Below are positions 1-7,254 of a DNA stretch of 16,661 bases, in pieces. A model generated the notes under the pieces. That model ran no database searches, was not told where the DNA came from, and saw only the letters and a list, made by a program, of their open reading frames with translations. Numbering within the stretch: the stretch's first letter is position 1; the number at the start of each line of letters is the position of its first letter. Location of the stretch: contig CALCCV010000197.1 of NCBI GenBank assembly GCA_937900305.1, positions 1 through 16,661 on the forward strand. The letters are read 5' to 3'. Position numbers and translations under genes: made by a program. The DNA comes from an uncultured Pseudobdellovibrionaceae bacterium. GTDB taxonomy: Bacteria > Bdellovibrionota > Bdellovibrionia > Bdellovibrionales > Bdellovibrionaceae.

Positions 1-97
1 CGTGTTCAACCAATGAAATCATCAAACCCTTAAAAAGAGCTTCTCGTGCACCCCGTGGGCGAGAAAAATACTTTGTACTCCGTCTATGCGAACTCAT
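1..97 (-). CDS. rplQ: 50S ribosomal protein L17, N-terminal part (cut by window edge)
   Basis: Too short for a long-ORF search, but the frame starting with ATG at 97 reads MSSHRRSTKYFSRPRG and then AREALFKGLMISLVEH, 32 residues before the window ends. The block ALFkgLmiSLvEH aligns residue by residue with the L17 N-terminal helix (ALFRNLVTSLLEH-like), and L17 almost always follows rpoA. A GAGG Shine-Dalgarno lies 6-7 nt upstream, 11 nt after the rpoA stop. L17 is a late-assembly large-subunit protein near the polypeptide exit tunnel. Oddities: the usual MRH start is MSSH, and the conserved NRTSAHR-type segment is SRPRGAR, so the N-terminus is divergent. The rest of the gene lies outside the window. 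Confidence 0.88.
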   Translation of the reverse strand, partial: MSSHRRSTKYFSRPRGAREALFKGLMISLVEH

Positions 98-108
98 CTT
101 AAACCTCG

Positions 109-1137
109 TTACTGCTGTTCACGTTTTTGGGGGGGAGTATTCGGATCCCACCCTGGAGGCGGCCAACCCTCGATTTTCATGCCCAGGCCTAATCCCATCT
201 CTGACAAAATCTCTTTGATTTCATTCAAAGACTTACGGCCAAAGTTTTTAGTTTTTAGCATCTCTGCTTCTGACTTAACAACCAACTCACCAATGTAACG
301 AATGTTTGCATTTTTCAAACAATTCGCACTCCGCACAGATAACTCCAAGTCATCCACTGAGCGAAATAGATTCTCATTCAAACTCGTCGAAGATGAACCT
401 TTCATCTCCTCTTTTGGCTCCATCGCTTCATCAAATGTCAGAAACACTTGAAGCTGCTCTTTCATAATCTTAGACGCCAACGACACGGCTTCCTCAGGTT
501 TCAACGAACCATCAGTCCAAACTTCTAAGGTCAGCGCATCATAATCTGTACGCTGTCCGACTCGAGCATTCGAAACAATGTAATTTACTTTTTTTACCGG
601 ACTATAGAGAGCGTCTAAAGCAATGTATCCCGTAGAAAGCTCACTTTCACGATACTCAACCGGTTGGTAGCCCCGACCAAAGCTCACCACAATCTCAGCA
701 TTAAAAGTCGCATTCTGCCCCAATGTCGCTAAAACCTGTGAAGAATTAATAACTTCAATTTTATTATTGGTTTGAATATCCGCAGCAGTAACAACCCCTG
801 GGCCCTTTTTATTGATGCGAAGCACCTGTGGCTCAGACGTGTACTGCTTGAAACGAATTTCTTTAAAGTTCAACATGATGTCTGTCACATCCTCTTGAAC
901 ATCAGGCAACGTAGAAAACTCATGCAAAACACCATCGAGCTTCACCGCTGAAACAGCTGATCCCATCATAGAGCTCAACAGAATTCGACGCAGAGAGTTC
1001 CCTAGCGTCACGCCAAAGCCTCGCTCTAACGGACGAATAATAAAACGAGTGTAATCATCACGTTGATTCTCTTTATCAACTTCAAAACCTTTCGGTTTGA
1101 TCATGTCTCGCCAAAATTTATAATAGTGCTCTTGCAT
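109..1137 (-). CDS. rpoA: DNA-directed RNA polymerase alpha subunit
   Basis: RpoA dimerises to nucleate assembly of the core polymerase, and its C-terminal domain touches UP-element DNA and activators. Residues 1-240 are the alpha-NTD, with the dimer and beta/beta'-contact block RPLERGFGVTLGNSLRRILL near 36-54. A linker (about 241-256) leads to the alpha-CTD, where VRSANCLK (268-275) carries the DNA-binding Arg269, Asn272 and Lys275, followed by two helix-hairpin-helix-like turns (NFGRKSLNEI). The length is 342 residues with a basic Pro-rich tail (PPPGW...PPQKRE); E. coli has 329. I chose ATG 1137 (MQEHYYKFW) because GAGGTGG sits 5 nt upstream and homologues begin there. The longer reading from 1200 would overlap rpsD by 44 nt. 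It follows rpsD by 19 nt and precedes rplQ by 11 nt, the usual alpha-operon end. Confidence 0.98.
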   Translation of the reverse strand: MQEHYYKFWRDMIKPKGFEVDKENQRDDYTRFIIRPLERGFGVTLGNSLRRILLSSMMGSAVSAVKLDGVLHEFSTLPDVQEDVTDIMLNFKEIRFKQYTSEPQVLRINKKGPGVVTAADIQTNNKIEVINSSQVLATLGQNATFNAEIVVSFGRGYQPVEYRESELSTGYIALDALYSPVKKVNYIVSNARVGQRTDYDALTLEVWTDGSLKPEEAVSLASKIMKEQLQVFLTFDEAMEPKEEMKGSSSTSLNENLFRSVDDLELSVRSANCLKNANIRYIGELVVKSEAEMLKTKNFGRKSLNEIKEILSEMGLGLGMKIEGWPPPGWDPNTPPQKREQQ

Positions 1138-1156
1138 CTTTACCACCTCAAGCTGC

Positions 1157-1783
1157 TTATCTGGAGTAATATTCAACAACCATATTCTCTTCAGAGACAA
1201 CAGAAATTTCCTCGCGATTAGGCAAGTCCTTCACTGTCCCTTTAAAGGCAGCATGGTCAGCTTCCAACCACGCCGGAACACTTCGACGAGCCACAGATTG
1301 AACAGCCGACTGAATTCGCACCTGCTCACGACTTGTAGAAGCCACCTCAACTACATCACCTTTTCGGACAATGATGGAAGGGATGTTCGTGCGTTTCCCA
1401 TTCACCAGAATGTGATTGTGCTTAACAACCTGGCGGGCCTCTCGTCGAGAATTTGCAAAACCCAACGAATAGACCACGTTATCAAGTCTCGTCTCCAAGA
1501 ATTTTAAAAGGGCCGTGCCTGTCAATTCCTTAGAACGCGCAGCCTCCACAAAGTATTTATGAAACTGTTTTTCAGAAACTCCATAGTATCGCTTTGTCTT
1601 CTGCTTTTCCCGCAATTGCAAAGCAAACTCAGAAAACTTCAATCGACTCTGTCCATGCTGCCCAGGAGGATAAGGCCGACGCTCAAAAGCACATTTATCA
1701 GAGAAACAACGATCACCCTTCAAGAAGAGCTTCATGTTCTCGCGACGGCACAGCTTACATACACTGTCTTTTACATTACTCAC
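1157..1783 (-). CDS. rpsD: 30S ribosomal protein S4 (zinc-binding Cys4 form)
   Basis: S4 is a primary 16S rRNA binder that starts assembly of the 30S body and sits at the mRNA entry channel; in E. coli it represses its own alpha operon. The protein is 208 residues. Cys9, Cys12, Cys26 and Cys31 form a CxxC...C4xC zinc knuckle as in Thermus S4, followed by ERRPYPPGQHG. The S4 RNA-binding domain lies around 98-165 (LETRLDNVVYSLGFANSRREARQ, then HNHILVNGKR). The C-terminus NMVVEYYSR matches the family end. The start is GTG at 1783: GAGGTGAT lies 6 nt upstream, an in-frame TGA two codons back rules out a longer form, and the sequence lines up with family N-termini. It lies 15 nt after rpsK and 19 nt before rpoA. 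Confidence 0.98.
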   Translation of the reverse strand: MSNVKDSVCKLCRRENMKLFLKGDRCFSDKCAFERRPYPPGQHGQSRLKFSEFALQLREKQKTKRYYGVSEKQFHKYFVEAARSKELTGTALLKFLETRLDNVVYSLGFANSRREARQVVKHNHILVNGKRTNIPSIIVRKGDVVEVASTSREQVRIQSAVQSVARRSVPAWLEADHAAFKGTVKDLPNREEISVVSEENMVVEYYSR

Positions 1784-1798
1784 ACATCACCTCAAAAA

Positions 1799-2188
1799 TT
1801 AAATTCGGCGTCGCTTAGGCGGACGGCAACCATTGTGCGGAATCGGAGTTACATCTTTCAGCGAACTGATTCGCATTCCAGCAGCTGCTAGAGCACGAAT
1901 GGCAGGCTCACGACCAGCACCAGGACCTTTCAAAAAAACATCTACCGTTCGCATTCCAGCTTCCATCGCCTTTTTTGCAGCGTCTTCAGCAGCCACCTGA
2001 GCCGCAAATGGAGTGCCTTTACGAGATCCTTTGAAACCCAAGTGACCTGCCGAAGACCAAGCAACGGTGTCGCCAGCGGGGTCCGTCATAGTCACAATGA
2101 CATTGCCAAATCCAGCTTGGACAAAACATTTGCCAGTAGGAACATTTCGTTTGGTTTTCTTTTTAGGAGCCTTTTTTTCAGTTGTCAT
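1799..2188 (-). CDS. rpsK: 30S ribosomal protein S11
   Basis: S11 lies on the 30S platform with S6/S18 and S21, supporting helix 23 of 16S rRNA near the E-site codon. It has 129 residues, the normal length. A Lys-rich N-terminal tail (KKAPKKKTKR) is followed by GKCFVQAGFGNVIVTMTD and SSAGHLGFKGSRKGTPFAAQ. The signature end HNGCRPPKRRRI is intact, including the Asn-Gly that is modified to isoaspartate in E. coli. ATG 2188 is preceded by GAGGAACT. It sits between rpsM (32 nt) and rpsD (15 nt) in the standard alpha-operon order. Confidence 0.98.
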   Translation of the reverse strand: MTTEKKAPKKKTKRNVPTGKCFVQAGFGNVIVTMTDPAGDTVAWSSAGHLGFKGSRKGTPFAAQVAAEDAAKKAMEAGMRTVDVFLKGPGAGREPAIRALAAAGMRISSLKDVTPIPHNGCRPPKRRRI

Positions 2189-2220
2189 AGTTCCTCATTC
2201 AAACTTGCAGTCAACAAGTC

Positions 2221-2595
2221 TTAAACTGCCTTTTTCTTATTAGCCACTGTCTTCTTAGGACCCTTGCGAGTTCGAGCATTCGAACGAGTACGCTGTCCAC
2301 GAACTGGCAGACCTTTGCGGTGACGAGTGCCGCGAAAGCAATTCAAATCCATCAATCGTTTGATAGATAAGCCAACCTCACGCCGAAGATCGCCTTCAAC
2401 TTTATAGTTTTGTTCGATGATAGAGCGAATTTTCGCAATCTGTTCATCGGTCAGCGTGTCCGTACGCTGCTCTGCTGGAATTCCAACTCTCTCACAGATG
2501 AAACGCGAGCGAGGGATACCAATACCAAAAATGTAAGTGAGAGCTATCTCAATTCGCTTATTTCTGGGAAGGTCAACACCCATTACACGAGCCAT
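2221..2595 (-). CDS. rpsM: 30S ribosomal protein S13
   Basis: S13 is a head protein of the 30S subunit; it forms intersubunit bridges B1a/B1b with 23S rRNA and L5, and its C-terminal tail reaches the P-site tRNA. It has 124 residues. MARVMGVDLPRNKRIEIALT and the helix-two-turns-helix YIFGIGIPRS open the protein, and the signature CFRGTRHRKGLPVRGQRT with a Lys/Arg-rich tail (NARTRKGPKK...) closes it. ATG 2595 follows the rpmJ TAG by only 2 nt, so translation is probably coupled. Its own upstream AGGG (within the rpmJ end) is a modest ribosome-binding site. Confidence 0.98.
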   Translation of the reverse strand: MARVMGVDLPRNKRIEIALTYIFGIGIPRSRFICERVGIPAEQRTDTLTDEQIAKIRSIIEQNYKVEGDLRREVGLSIKRLMDLNCFRGTRHRKGLPVRGQRTRSNARTRKGPKKTVANKKKAV

Positions 2596-2597
2596 AA

Positions 2598-2711
2598 CTA
2601 ACCCTGCCTTTGCTTATGCTTAGGGTTTTCGCAAATTACACGAATAACACCTTTGCGCTTGATCACTTTGCATTTGTTGCAAATCTTCTTCACAGAAGGA
2701 CGTACTTTCAT
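2598..2711 (-). CDS. rpmJ: 50S ribosomal protein L36 (zinc-binding form)
   Basis: This is a 37-residue gene, short enough to be missed by ORF calling. It reads MKVRPSVKKICNKCKVIKRK then GVIRVICENPKHKQRQG, full-length bacterial L36. Cys11, Cys14, Cys27 and His32 form the zinc ribbon, so this is the C+ paralogue type, which can be replaced by a zinc-free copy elsewhere under zinc starvation in many bacteria. L36 is one of the last proteins to join the 50S subunit and organises 23S rRNA near the L7/L12 stalk base. CTGAGG is spaced 5 nt from ATG 2711. As first gene of the alpha cluster, it is separated from adk by 104 nt. infA and map, which often lie just upstream in adk-containing layouts, are not here. 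Confidence 0.97.
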   Translation of the reverse strand: MKVRPSVKKICNKCKVIKRKGVIRVICENPKHKQRQG

Positions 2712-2787
2712 AAAAACCTCAGGCTATGAACCTCGCATCGCTATCATCGCGAACGAAATTTGTCCATATAAATACATTCAATAATTT
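2712..2787 (-). other. AT-rich spacer upstream of rpmJ (possible alpha-operon promoter region)
   Basis: This is the part of the adk-rpmJ gap that lies beyond the terminator-like hairpin. It is A/T-rich at 2762-2787, then holds a G/C-richer run with short CGCGATGATAGCGATGCG-like repeats before the rpmJ Shine-Dalgarno. If the upstream hairpin terminates transcription, a promoter must lie here. I see only poor sigma-70 matches (TTGAGA at 2803-2808, 17 nt, ATTATT at 2780-2785), so no specific promoter is claimed. S4-dependent control of the alpha operon acts in this leader in E. coli; no equivalent pseudoknot could be recognised. Confidence 0.25.
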
Positions 2788-2819
2788 TTAAAAATCCTGA
2801 CATCTCAACGAGAAATCAG
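2788..2819 (-). terminator. Terminator-like hairpin and T-run after adk
   Basis: Starting at the adk stop, the minus strand reads CTGATTTCTCG then TTGAGATGTCAG, which folds into a stem of nine pairs (one of them G-U) with one T-T mismatch and a GTT loop (2797-2819). After GA comes a run of five T (2790-2794). It has the form of an intrinsic terminator, but the stem is low in G+C, so it may be only partly efficient. Its position separates the spc genes from rpmJ and the alpha genes. Confidence 0.45.
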
Positions 2820-3460
2820 TCTTTACCACTTAGCCTCAAAATCTCTTCAAAAACTAACTTTTCCTCACGATCTCCCCGCACTTCCACTGACAAGTTCAAG
2901 TTGTCATAATAGGAGCGAAGAGGAGCCGTAAATTCCTGATACTTTTCAAGTCGATTAGCAATCACACTCTCCTGGTCATCAGGCCTGTGAACCAACGGAC
3001 TGCCACACAAATCACAAACTCCCGAAACTTTGGGAGGCTTGGAATCAATATGGTAAACAGCACCACATTTGCTACAAACTCGCCGACCAACTAGCCGACT
3101 CAGCAGCACTTTATGATCCACAATTAAGAACAGTGCCAAATCAATCGGTTTCGACACACTCTCTAAAACAATTTGAAGGGCTTCCGCCTGCTTCACAGTT
3201 CTAGGGAATCCATCCAAAATAAAACCCTGTGAACCCAGCCCTTGTAGAACCTCTTTGACCATTCCAATCGTAATGTCATCAGGAACTAAGTCACCACGAT
3301 CCAAAAATCCCTTAGCTCGCAATCCCAACTCTGTTTTGTTAGAAATTGCATTCCGAAACAAATCCCCAGAGCTAATGTGTTTAATCCCATACTGATCCAC
3401 CAGCTTAGCAGACTGCGTACCTTTGCCGGCACCAGGAGCTCCAAAAATGATCAGATTCAA
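2816..3460 (-). CDS. adk: Adenylate kinase (zinc-lid type)
   Basis: Cytosolic adenylate kinase catalyses ATP + AMP = 2 ADP and balances adenine nucleotides; it is essential in bacteria. The protein has 214 residues, the usual long-lid length. The P-loop GAPGAGKGT spans 7-15, the AMP-binding segment SSGDLFR 30-36, and the signature DGFPRT 83-88. The LID at about 122-160 carries Cys129, Cys132, Cys149 and Cys152 (CSKC...CDLC), a structural zinc site found in Gram-positive and some proteobacterial enzymes; E. coli lacks it. The start codon is TTG at 3460, overlapping the secY TGA by 4 nt (TTGA), with AAGGGTG upstream, so translation is probably coupled to secY. The secY-adk pair is common outside the gammaproteobacteria. 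Confidence 0.97.
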   Translation of the reverse strand: MNLIIFGAPGAGKGTQSAKLVDQYGIKHISSGDLFRNAISNKTELGLRAKGFLDRGDLVPDDITIGMVKEVLQGLGSQGFILDGFPRTVKQAEALQIVLESVSKPIDLALFLIVDHKVLLSRLVGRRVCSKCGAVYHIDSKPPKVSGVCDLCGSPLVHRPDDQESVIANRLEKYQEFTAPLRSYYDNLNLSVEVRGDREEKLVFEEILRLSGKD

Positions 3461-4782
3461 AACCGCACCCTTTGGCTACGCACCCGAACGCCCTTCATCA
3501 TGCCTTCATATCTCTGGGTCAAGCGATAAGACTCAATTTGTTGGGCAGTATCTATGGCGACGCCAACAAGAATCAACAGCGAAGTGCCACCAAAATAAAA
3601 TGGCACATTGAACATATTTGTGAAGAGACCTGGAAGAATACAAACCGCGCTCAAATATATACAACCCAGAACATTCACGCGATCTAGAACCTTTTGGATA
3701 AATTCAGCAGTGGGTTTACCAGATCTAACTCCAGGTACAAAACCGCCATGCTTTTTTAGATTCTCAGCAACTTCATTCGGATTAAAGACAATCTCAGTAT
3801 AGAAAAAAGAAAAGAACACAATCAAAGATACAAACAAAATATTAAAAACTGTTCCGTTTGGATTAAGAGAGTCTTGAAGAGATCGCAACCAAGGTACCTG
3901 TACGAATTGCGCAGCAGTCGCTGGAAACATCAGTAGCGAGCTTGCAAAGATTGGAGGAATTACACCTGCAAAATTAATTTTAATTGGAAGGTGGCTCGTA
4001 GGAGTGACCATGCCTCCAGCTTGACTCACACCACGCTGAGAATATTGTATAGGAATTCTTCGCTGGGCCGTTTCCATAAAAATCACCCCAGCAATGACTC
4101 CAACCATCGCTAAAACAATGATTAGCGCAACAATAAACCGTAAATCACCAGCCTTCACCAATTCATATAGACCTTGGGCTCCAGCAGGAATAGACGCCAC
4201 AATTCCGGTAAAGATGATGAGCGATGACCCATTTCCTATTCCACGCTCAGTGATCTGCTCGCCCAACCACATAATAAAGCAAGTGCCCGCAGTGAGAGTA
4301 ATGATCGTCATTAACCAAAACGGCAAAATACCTACCATCGGGGCGATCACGAGTGGTCGGCCATCGGGACTCGCTTCAGAACCAAGCCAGTTTGCAATCC
4401 CATAACCTTGAACTAGAGCCAGAGCCACTGTCGCATAACGCGTATATTGAGTGATCTTTTTTCGACCATGCTCACCCTCTTTTTTTAGAGCCTCAAGATA
4501 AGGAACTGCAGAAGAGAGCAACTGAAAAATAATCGACGCGGAAATATACGGCATAATTCCAAGCGCAAAAATACTAAACTGAGAAAGGGCGCCACCAGTA
4601 AAAGTATTAAACAGTCCGAAAATACCACGACTTTGTTGAGCGAAAAACGCCGCGACCGCAGTTCCATCTACACCCGGAGTCGGCACATGAACGCCGACTC
4701 GATAGATAGCAAGCATCCCGAGAGTAAAAAGTATTCGCTTTAGCAATTCTGAGTTGATAGTCGTCGCATTTGCAGTTGCCAC
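3457..4782 (-). CDS. secY: Protein translocase subunit SecY
   Basis: SecY is the inner-membrane pore of the Sec translocon; with SecE and SecG it exports unfolded proteins driven by SecA and inserts membrane proteins from docked ribosomes. The protein is 441 residues with ten predicted hydrophobic spans. TM1 lies about 14-33, followed by VHVPTPGVDG. The plug and TM2 region is GGALSQFSIFALGIMPYISA (63-82). GEQITERGIGNGSSLIIF is at 174-191, PIKINFAGVIPPIFASSLLM at 266-285, and the ribosome- and SecA-contacting cytosolic loop around 331-362. The basic tail ends VRSQRVRF. The start is GTG at 4782, sharing one base with the rplO TAG and preceded by GAGGTAATC. It overlaps adk by 4 nt. Confidence 0.98.
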   Translation of the reverse strand: MATANATTINSELLKRILFTLGMLAIYRVGVHVPTPGVDGTAVAAFFAQQSRGIFGLFNTFTGGALSQFSIFALGIMPYISASIIFQLLSSAVPYLEALKKEGEHGRKKITQYTRYATVALALVQGYGIANWLGSEASPDGRPLVIAPMVGILPFWLMTIITLTAGTCFIMWLGEQITERGIGNGSSLIIFTGIVASIPAGAQGLYELVKAGDLRFIVALIIVLAMVGVIAGVIFMETAQRRIPIQYSQRGVSQAGGMVTPTSHLPIKINFAGVIPPIFASSLLMFPATAAQFVQVPWLRSLQDSLNPNGTVFNILFVSLIVFFSFFYTEIVFNPNEVAENLKKHGGFVPGVRSGKPTAEFIQKVLDRVNVLGCIYLSAVCILPGLFTNMFNVPFYFGGTSLLILVGVAIDTAQQIESYRLTQRYEGMMKGVRVRSQRVRF

Positions 4783-5222
4783 TACTTGATTACCTCGACC
4801 TTACCACCGGCTTGTTGAATGGACTCCTGGGCTTTCGCGCTGAACTTATGAGCTTTAATAGTCAAAGCCTTGTCCAACTTGCCATTGCCCAGCACCTTCA
4901 ATGGAATATTTTTTGAGATCACCCCAGCTTTCACTAGAGATTCTGGATCGACCGTACCAGAAAACTTAGTTAGCTGACTTAAATTTACAATTTGAAATTC
5001 GTTAGCAAAATCCACATTCTTAAAACCAAACTTAGGAAGTCGTCGATGAAGAGGAGTCTGACCACCCTCAAATCCTCGGCGAATACTTCCGCCGCTTCGC
5101 TGAGTCTGACCCTTCCCACCTTTACCGGAAAAGCCACCAAGGCCCGAGCCAATACCACGCCCGACACGTTTCCTATAATGAGTAGAACCTTCTTTAGGTT
5201 TTAATTTCGACAACAAACTCAT
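4782..5222 (-). CDS. rplO: 50S ribosomal protein L15
   Basis: L15 is a late-assembling 50S protein whose extended N-terminus threads through 23S rRNA towards the peptidyl-transferase region. It has 146 residues. The Gly/Lys/Arg-rich N-terminal extension (KRVGRGIGSGLGGFSGKGGK, then GQTQRSGG, about 19-46) is the family hallmark, followed by the globular domain with GFEGGQTPLHRRLPKFGF and a C-terminal IQQAGGKVEVIK. ATG 5222 overlaps the rpmD stop as ATGA, with GGAG 8 nt upstream. It also shares one base with secY, so rpmD, rplO and secY look translationally coupled. Confidence 0.98.
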   Translation of the reverse strand: MSLLSKLKPKEGSTHYRKRVGRGIGSGLGGFSGKGGKGQTQRSGGSIRRGFEGGQTPLHRRLPKFGFKNVDFANEFQIVNLSQLTKFSGTVDPESLVKAGVISKNIPLKVLGNGKLDKALTIKAHKFSAKAQESIQQAGGKVEVIK

Positions 5223-5404
5223 TTTACAATCTCCACATCAATCAGATGTTGAACTTTAATAATCTGGCCGCGATTTGCCGGCGTATCGTTTACCATCGCA
5301 ATGCCGTGACGCTTCCGCAATCCAAGGCATCTAACTGTATCTGCCTGAGTTTGCGTACAGCCAATTAATGATCTTTTCAATGTCACTTTAAACTGTTTTG
5401 CCAT
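5219..5404 (-). CDS. rpmD: 50S ribosomal protein L30
   Basis: L30 is a small 50S protein that packs against 23S rRNA domain II. It has 61 residues, the normal short bacterial length. The family pattern is visible: KVTLKRSLIGCTQTQADTVR, then LGLRKRHGIAMVNDTPANRG and IIKVQHLIDVEIV. ATG 5404 has AGAGGT upstream and lies 10 nt after rpsE. Its TGA overlaps the rplO ATG by 4 nt. L30 is missing from several bacterial lineages, so its retention here is worth recording. Confidence 0.97.
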   Translation of the reverse strand: MAKQFKVTLKRSLIGCTQTQADTVRCLGLRKRHGIAMVNDTPANRGQIIKVQHLIDVEIVK

Positions 5405-5414
5405 AAGCTACCTC

Positions 5415-5882
5415 TTATGCCTCTTGCTGTTTTTGAACAGCTAATTGCAGTTGTCGGAGGCCATCCAAAGTCGCCCGAACTGCGTTATGCGGGTTTCGCG
5501 TTCCAACACACTTTGTTAAAATGTCTTTTACACCAACAGACTCTAGAACAGCTCGAACGGCACCACCAGCAATGACTCCAGTTCCAGGAGCCGCCGGTTT
5601 CATTACAACTTTGGCCGCACCAAAAGACCCAATGACCTCATGGGGAATCGTACGATTCTCTTTCAGGTTTACCTTGTAGCAACTTTTTTTAGCTGATCGA
5701 CCCGCTTTACCAATCGCCTCAGGAACTTCGCCAGCTTTGCCGGAACCGAATCCAACCTCACCTAATTTGTTTCCCACAACGACCAATGCTGCAAAAGAAA
5801 AACGACGACCACCTTTGACAACCTTGGTTACACGGTTGATGGCGACCACTCGCTCTTCAAAATCTTGAAAGTTCTTTTCCAC
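5415..5882 (-). CDS. rpsE: 30S ribosomal protein S5
   Basis: S5 lies with S4 and S3 at the mRNA entry tunnel and affects decoding accuracy and helicase activity. It has 155 residues. The N-terminal dsRBD-like domain runs from FEERVVAINRVTKVVKGGRR through FSFAALVVVGNKLGEVGFG to the KAGEVPEAIGKA segment. The C-terminal domain holds APGTGVIAGGAVRAVLESVG and GTRNPHNAVRATLDGL. The start is GTG at 5882 with GGGAGA about 4 nt upstream; no ATG is in frame nearby. It lies 19 nt after rplR and 10 nt before rpmD, the usual spc order. Confidence 0.98.
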   Translation of the reverse strand: MEKNFQDFEERVVAINRVTKVVKGGRRFSFAALVVVGNKLGEVGFGSGKAGEVPEAIGKAGRSAKKSCYKVNLKENRTIPHEVIGSFGAAKVVMKPAAPGTGVIAGGAVRAVLESVGVKDILTKCVGTRNPHNAVRATLDGLRQLQLAVQKQQEA

Positions 5883-5901
5883 AATCTCTCCCTAAAAATA
5901 G

Positions 5902-6270
5902 CTAGAAGCTAAGTCCACCTTCACGCGCACCATCAGCCAAAGATTTAACTCGACCATGATATAAGTAGCCGTTGCGATCAAAAACAACACTCTTCAAGTT
6001 CTTTGCAAGAGCCTTTTTCGCAATTTCAATACCTACCCAATGTGCCAAGTCCTTGCCAGATTTGCCATCCGACTTCAATGAAGACGCTGACGCAACAATT
6101 TGTCCAGCCACATCATCAATGACTTGAGCGTACATATGTTTTCCACTGCGAAAAACACATAAACGAGGACGCTCCGCAGAACCACTCACAGTCTTGCGAA
6201 TTCGAATCTTTTTTGTAAGCCTAGCTACCACCCGGGGACTCGTGTGCTTTCGAAACTTCAACTTCATCAT
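5902..6270 (-). CDS. rplR: 50S ribosomal protein L18
   Basis: L18 binds 5S rRNA together with L5 and brings it into the central protuberance of the 50S subunit. It has 122 residues, with a basic N-terminal arm (KLKFRKHTSPRVVARLTKKI), then RPRLCVFRSGKHMYAQVIDD, VASASSL, AKKALAKNLKSVVFDRNG and the C-terminal YHGRVKSLADGAREGGLSF. Two adjacent ATG codons exist (6270 and 6267); GGAG is 8 nt from the first, so the first is preferred. It is 30 nt after rplF and 19 nt before rpsE. Confidence 0.98.
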   Translation of the reverse strand: MMKLKFRKHTSPRVVARLTKKIRIRKTVSGSAERPRLCVFRSGKHMYAQVIDDVAGQIVASASSLKSDGKSGKDLAHWVGIEIAKKALAKNLKSVVFDRNGYLYHGRVKSLADGAREGGLSF

Positions 6271-6300
6271 AACTCTTACTCCACCAAACTCTAAACAGCT

Positions 6301-6843
6301 CTATTTACCTGCGGACTTACCAGCTTTGCGTCGAATCTTCTCACCTTGATATCGCACACCTTTACCTAGATAGGGCTCTGGAGGACGAAAAGACCGAACT
6401 TTAGCAGCAACCTGGCCGACAGTTTCTTTATTATAACCGTTGATTGTAATCAGCGTTTGTTTCTCAACCTTAATTTCTATTCCCTCTGGAATTTCAAAAA
6501 CCACTGGATGACTGAAGCCCAACGAAAGCTCCAATTTTTTTCCAGCCACAGTGGCCCGATATCCAACACCATGAAGCTCTAAAGAGCGAGAAAACCCTTT
6601 TGTCAAACCATGCACTGCGTTTTGCAAAAGAGCTCTGTACATTCCGTGCATTGATTTCGCTTGCTTTGTTTCATTCGTGCGAACCAAAGTCAGTTTTTTG
6701 CCTTCAATCTGCGCAGTGATCAAAGGATTGATCTCAAAATTCATAGAGCTTTTGGCGCCCTTTACCGTGATGATATTATTACCACCAACAGTCACCTGAA
6801 CTTTATCATCGAGAAATATAGGCGATCTTCCAACCCGAGACAT
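6301..6843 (-). CDS. rplF: 50S ribosomal protein L6
   Basis: L6 binds near the sarcin-ricin loop and the GTPase centre, supporting elongation factor binding. It has 180 residues in two duplicated L6 folds (about 1-82 and 83-180). MSRVGRSPI opens the protein. The second repeat contains LHGVGYRATVAGKKLELSLG and FSHPVVFEIPEGIEI, and the signature PEPYLGKGVRYQGEKIRRKA closes it. ATG 6843 has AAGAGGAG upstream. It lies 12 nt after rpsH and 30 nt before rplR. Confidence 0.98.
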   Translation of the reverse strand: MSRVGRSPIFLDDKVQVTVGGNNIITVKGAKSSMNFEINPLITAQIEGKKLTLVRTNETKQAKSMHGMYRALLQNAVHGLTKGFSRSLELHGVGYRATVAGKKLELSLGFSHPVVFEIPEGIEIKVEKQTLITINGYNKETVGQVAAKVRSFRPPEPYLGKGVRYQGEKIRRKAGKSAGK

Positions 6844-6855
6844 CTTAAACTCCTC

Positions 6856-7245
6856 TTACCACAGTGTGCAAATTAGCTCGCCGCCGAGATTCTCAGCTTT
6901 TGCTTTGTCTCCAGTCATAATTCCATGACTAGTGCTCAGAATAGAAGTTCCCGTTCCTGAGCGAACCACTGGAATTTCAGTGGACTTCACATATAACCTT
7001 CGTCCAGGCCGAGAAGCGCGATCAATACTTTGAATAGCATGTCGACCCTCTTCATTGTAGCGAAGATAAATTCTCATCAGACCTTGCTTAGAATCGCGAG
7101 CCACCTTGAATGAGCGGATAAAACCAGCTTCCATCAGAATCTGAGCAATACCAGCTTTCACACCCGATGCTGGCAAGTCCACTTTTTCGTGTCTTGCATT
7201 ACCTGCATTTCGAATCATCGTTAAAAAATCACCAATGCTATCCAT
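6856..7245 (-). CDS. rpsH: 30S ribosomal protein S8
   Basis: S8 is a primary binder of the 16S central domain (helix 21); in E. coli it represses the spc operon by binding the rplX-rplE mRNA boundary. It has 129 residues. DFLTMIRNA and the C-terminal signature RSGTGTSILSTSHGIMTG are intact. ATG 7245 has AAGGGG upstream; it lies 9 nt after rpsN and 12 nt before rplF. Because rplX is absent here, an S8 target, if present, cannot sit in the same context as in E. coli, and I see no obvious helix-21 mimic in the short rplN-rplE gap. Confidence 0.98.
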   Translation of the reverse strand: MDSIGDFLTMIRNAGNARHEKVDLPASGVKAGIAQILMEAGFIRSFKVARDSKQGLMRIYLRYNEEGRHAIQSIDRASRPGRRLYVKSTEIPVVRSGTGTSILSTSHGIMTGDKAKAENLGGELICTLW

Positions 7246-7254
7246 CAGTACCCC

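Noticed and set aside
1138..1200. Longer rpoA from 1200
   Set aside because: It would overlap rpsD by 44 nt, adds residues without family support, and the strong GAGGTGG site sits just before ATG 1137.
1253..1891. Plus-strand open frames opposite rpsD and rpsK, and similar ones throughout
   Set aside because: All lie antisense to well-identified ribosomal genes, overlap each other, and show no domains or ribosome-binding sites.
2712..2819. Specific sigma-70 promoter for the alpha operon
   Set aside because: The best pair found (TTGAGA, 17 nt, ATTATT) is weak and overlaps the terminator stem; only the general AT-rich region is reported.
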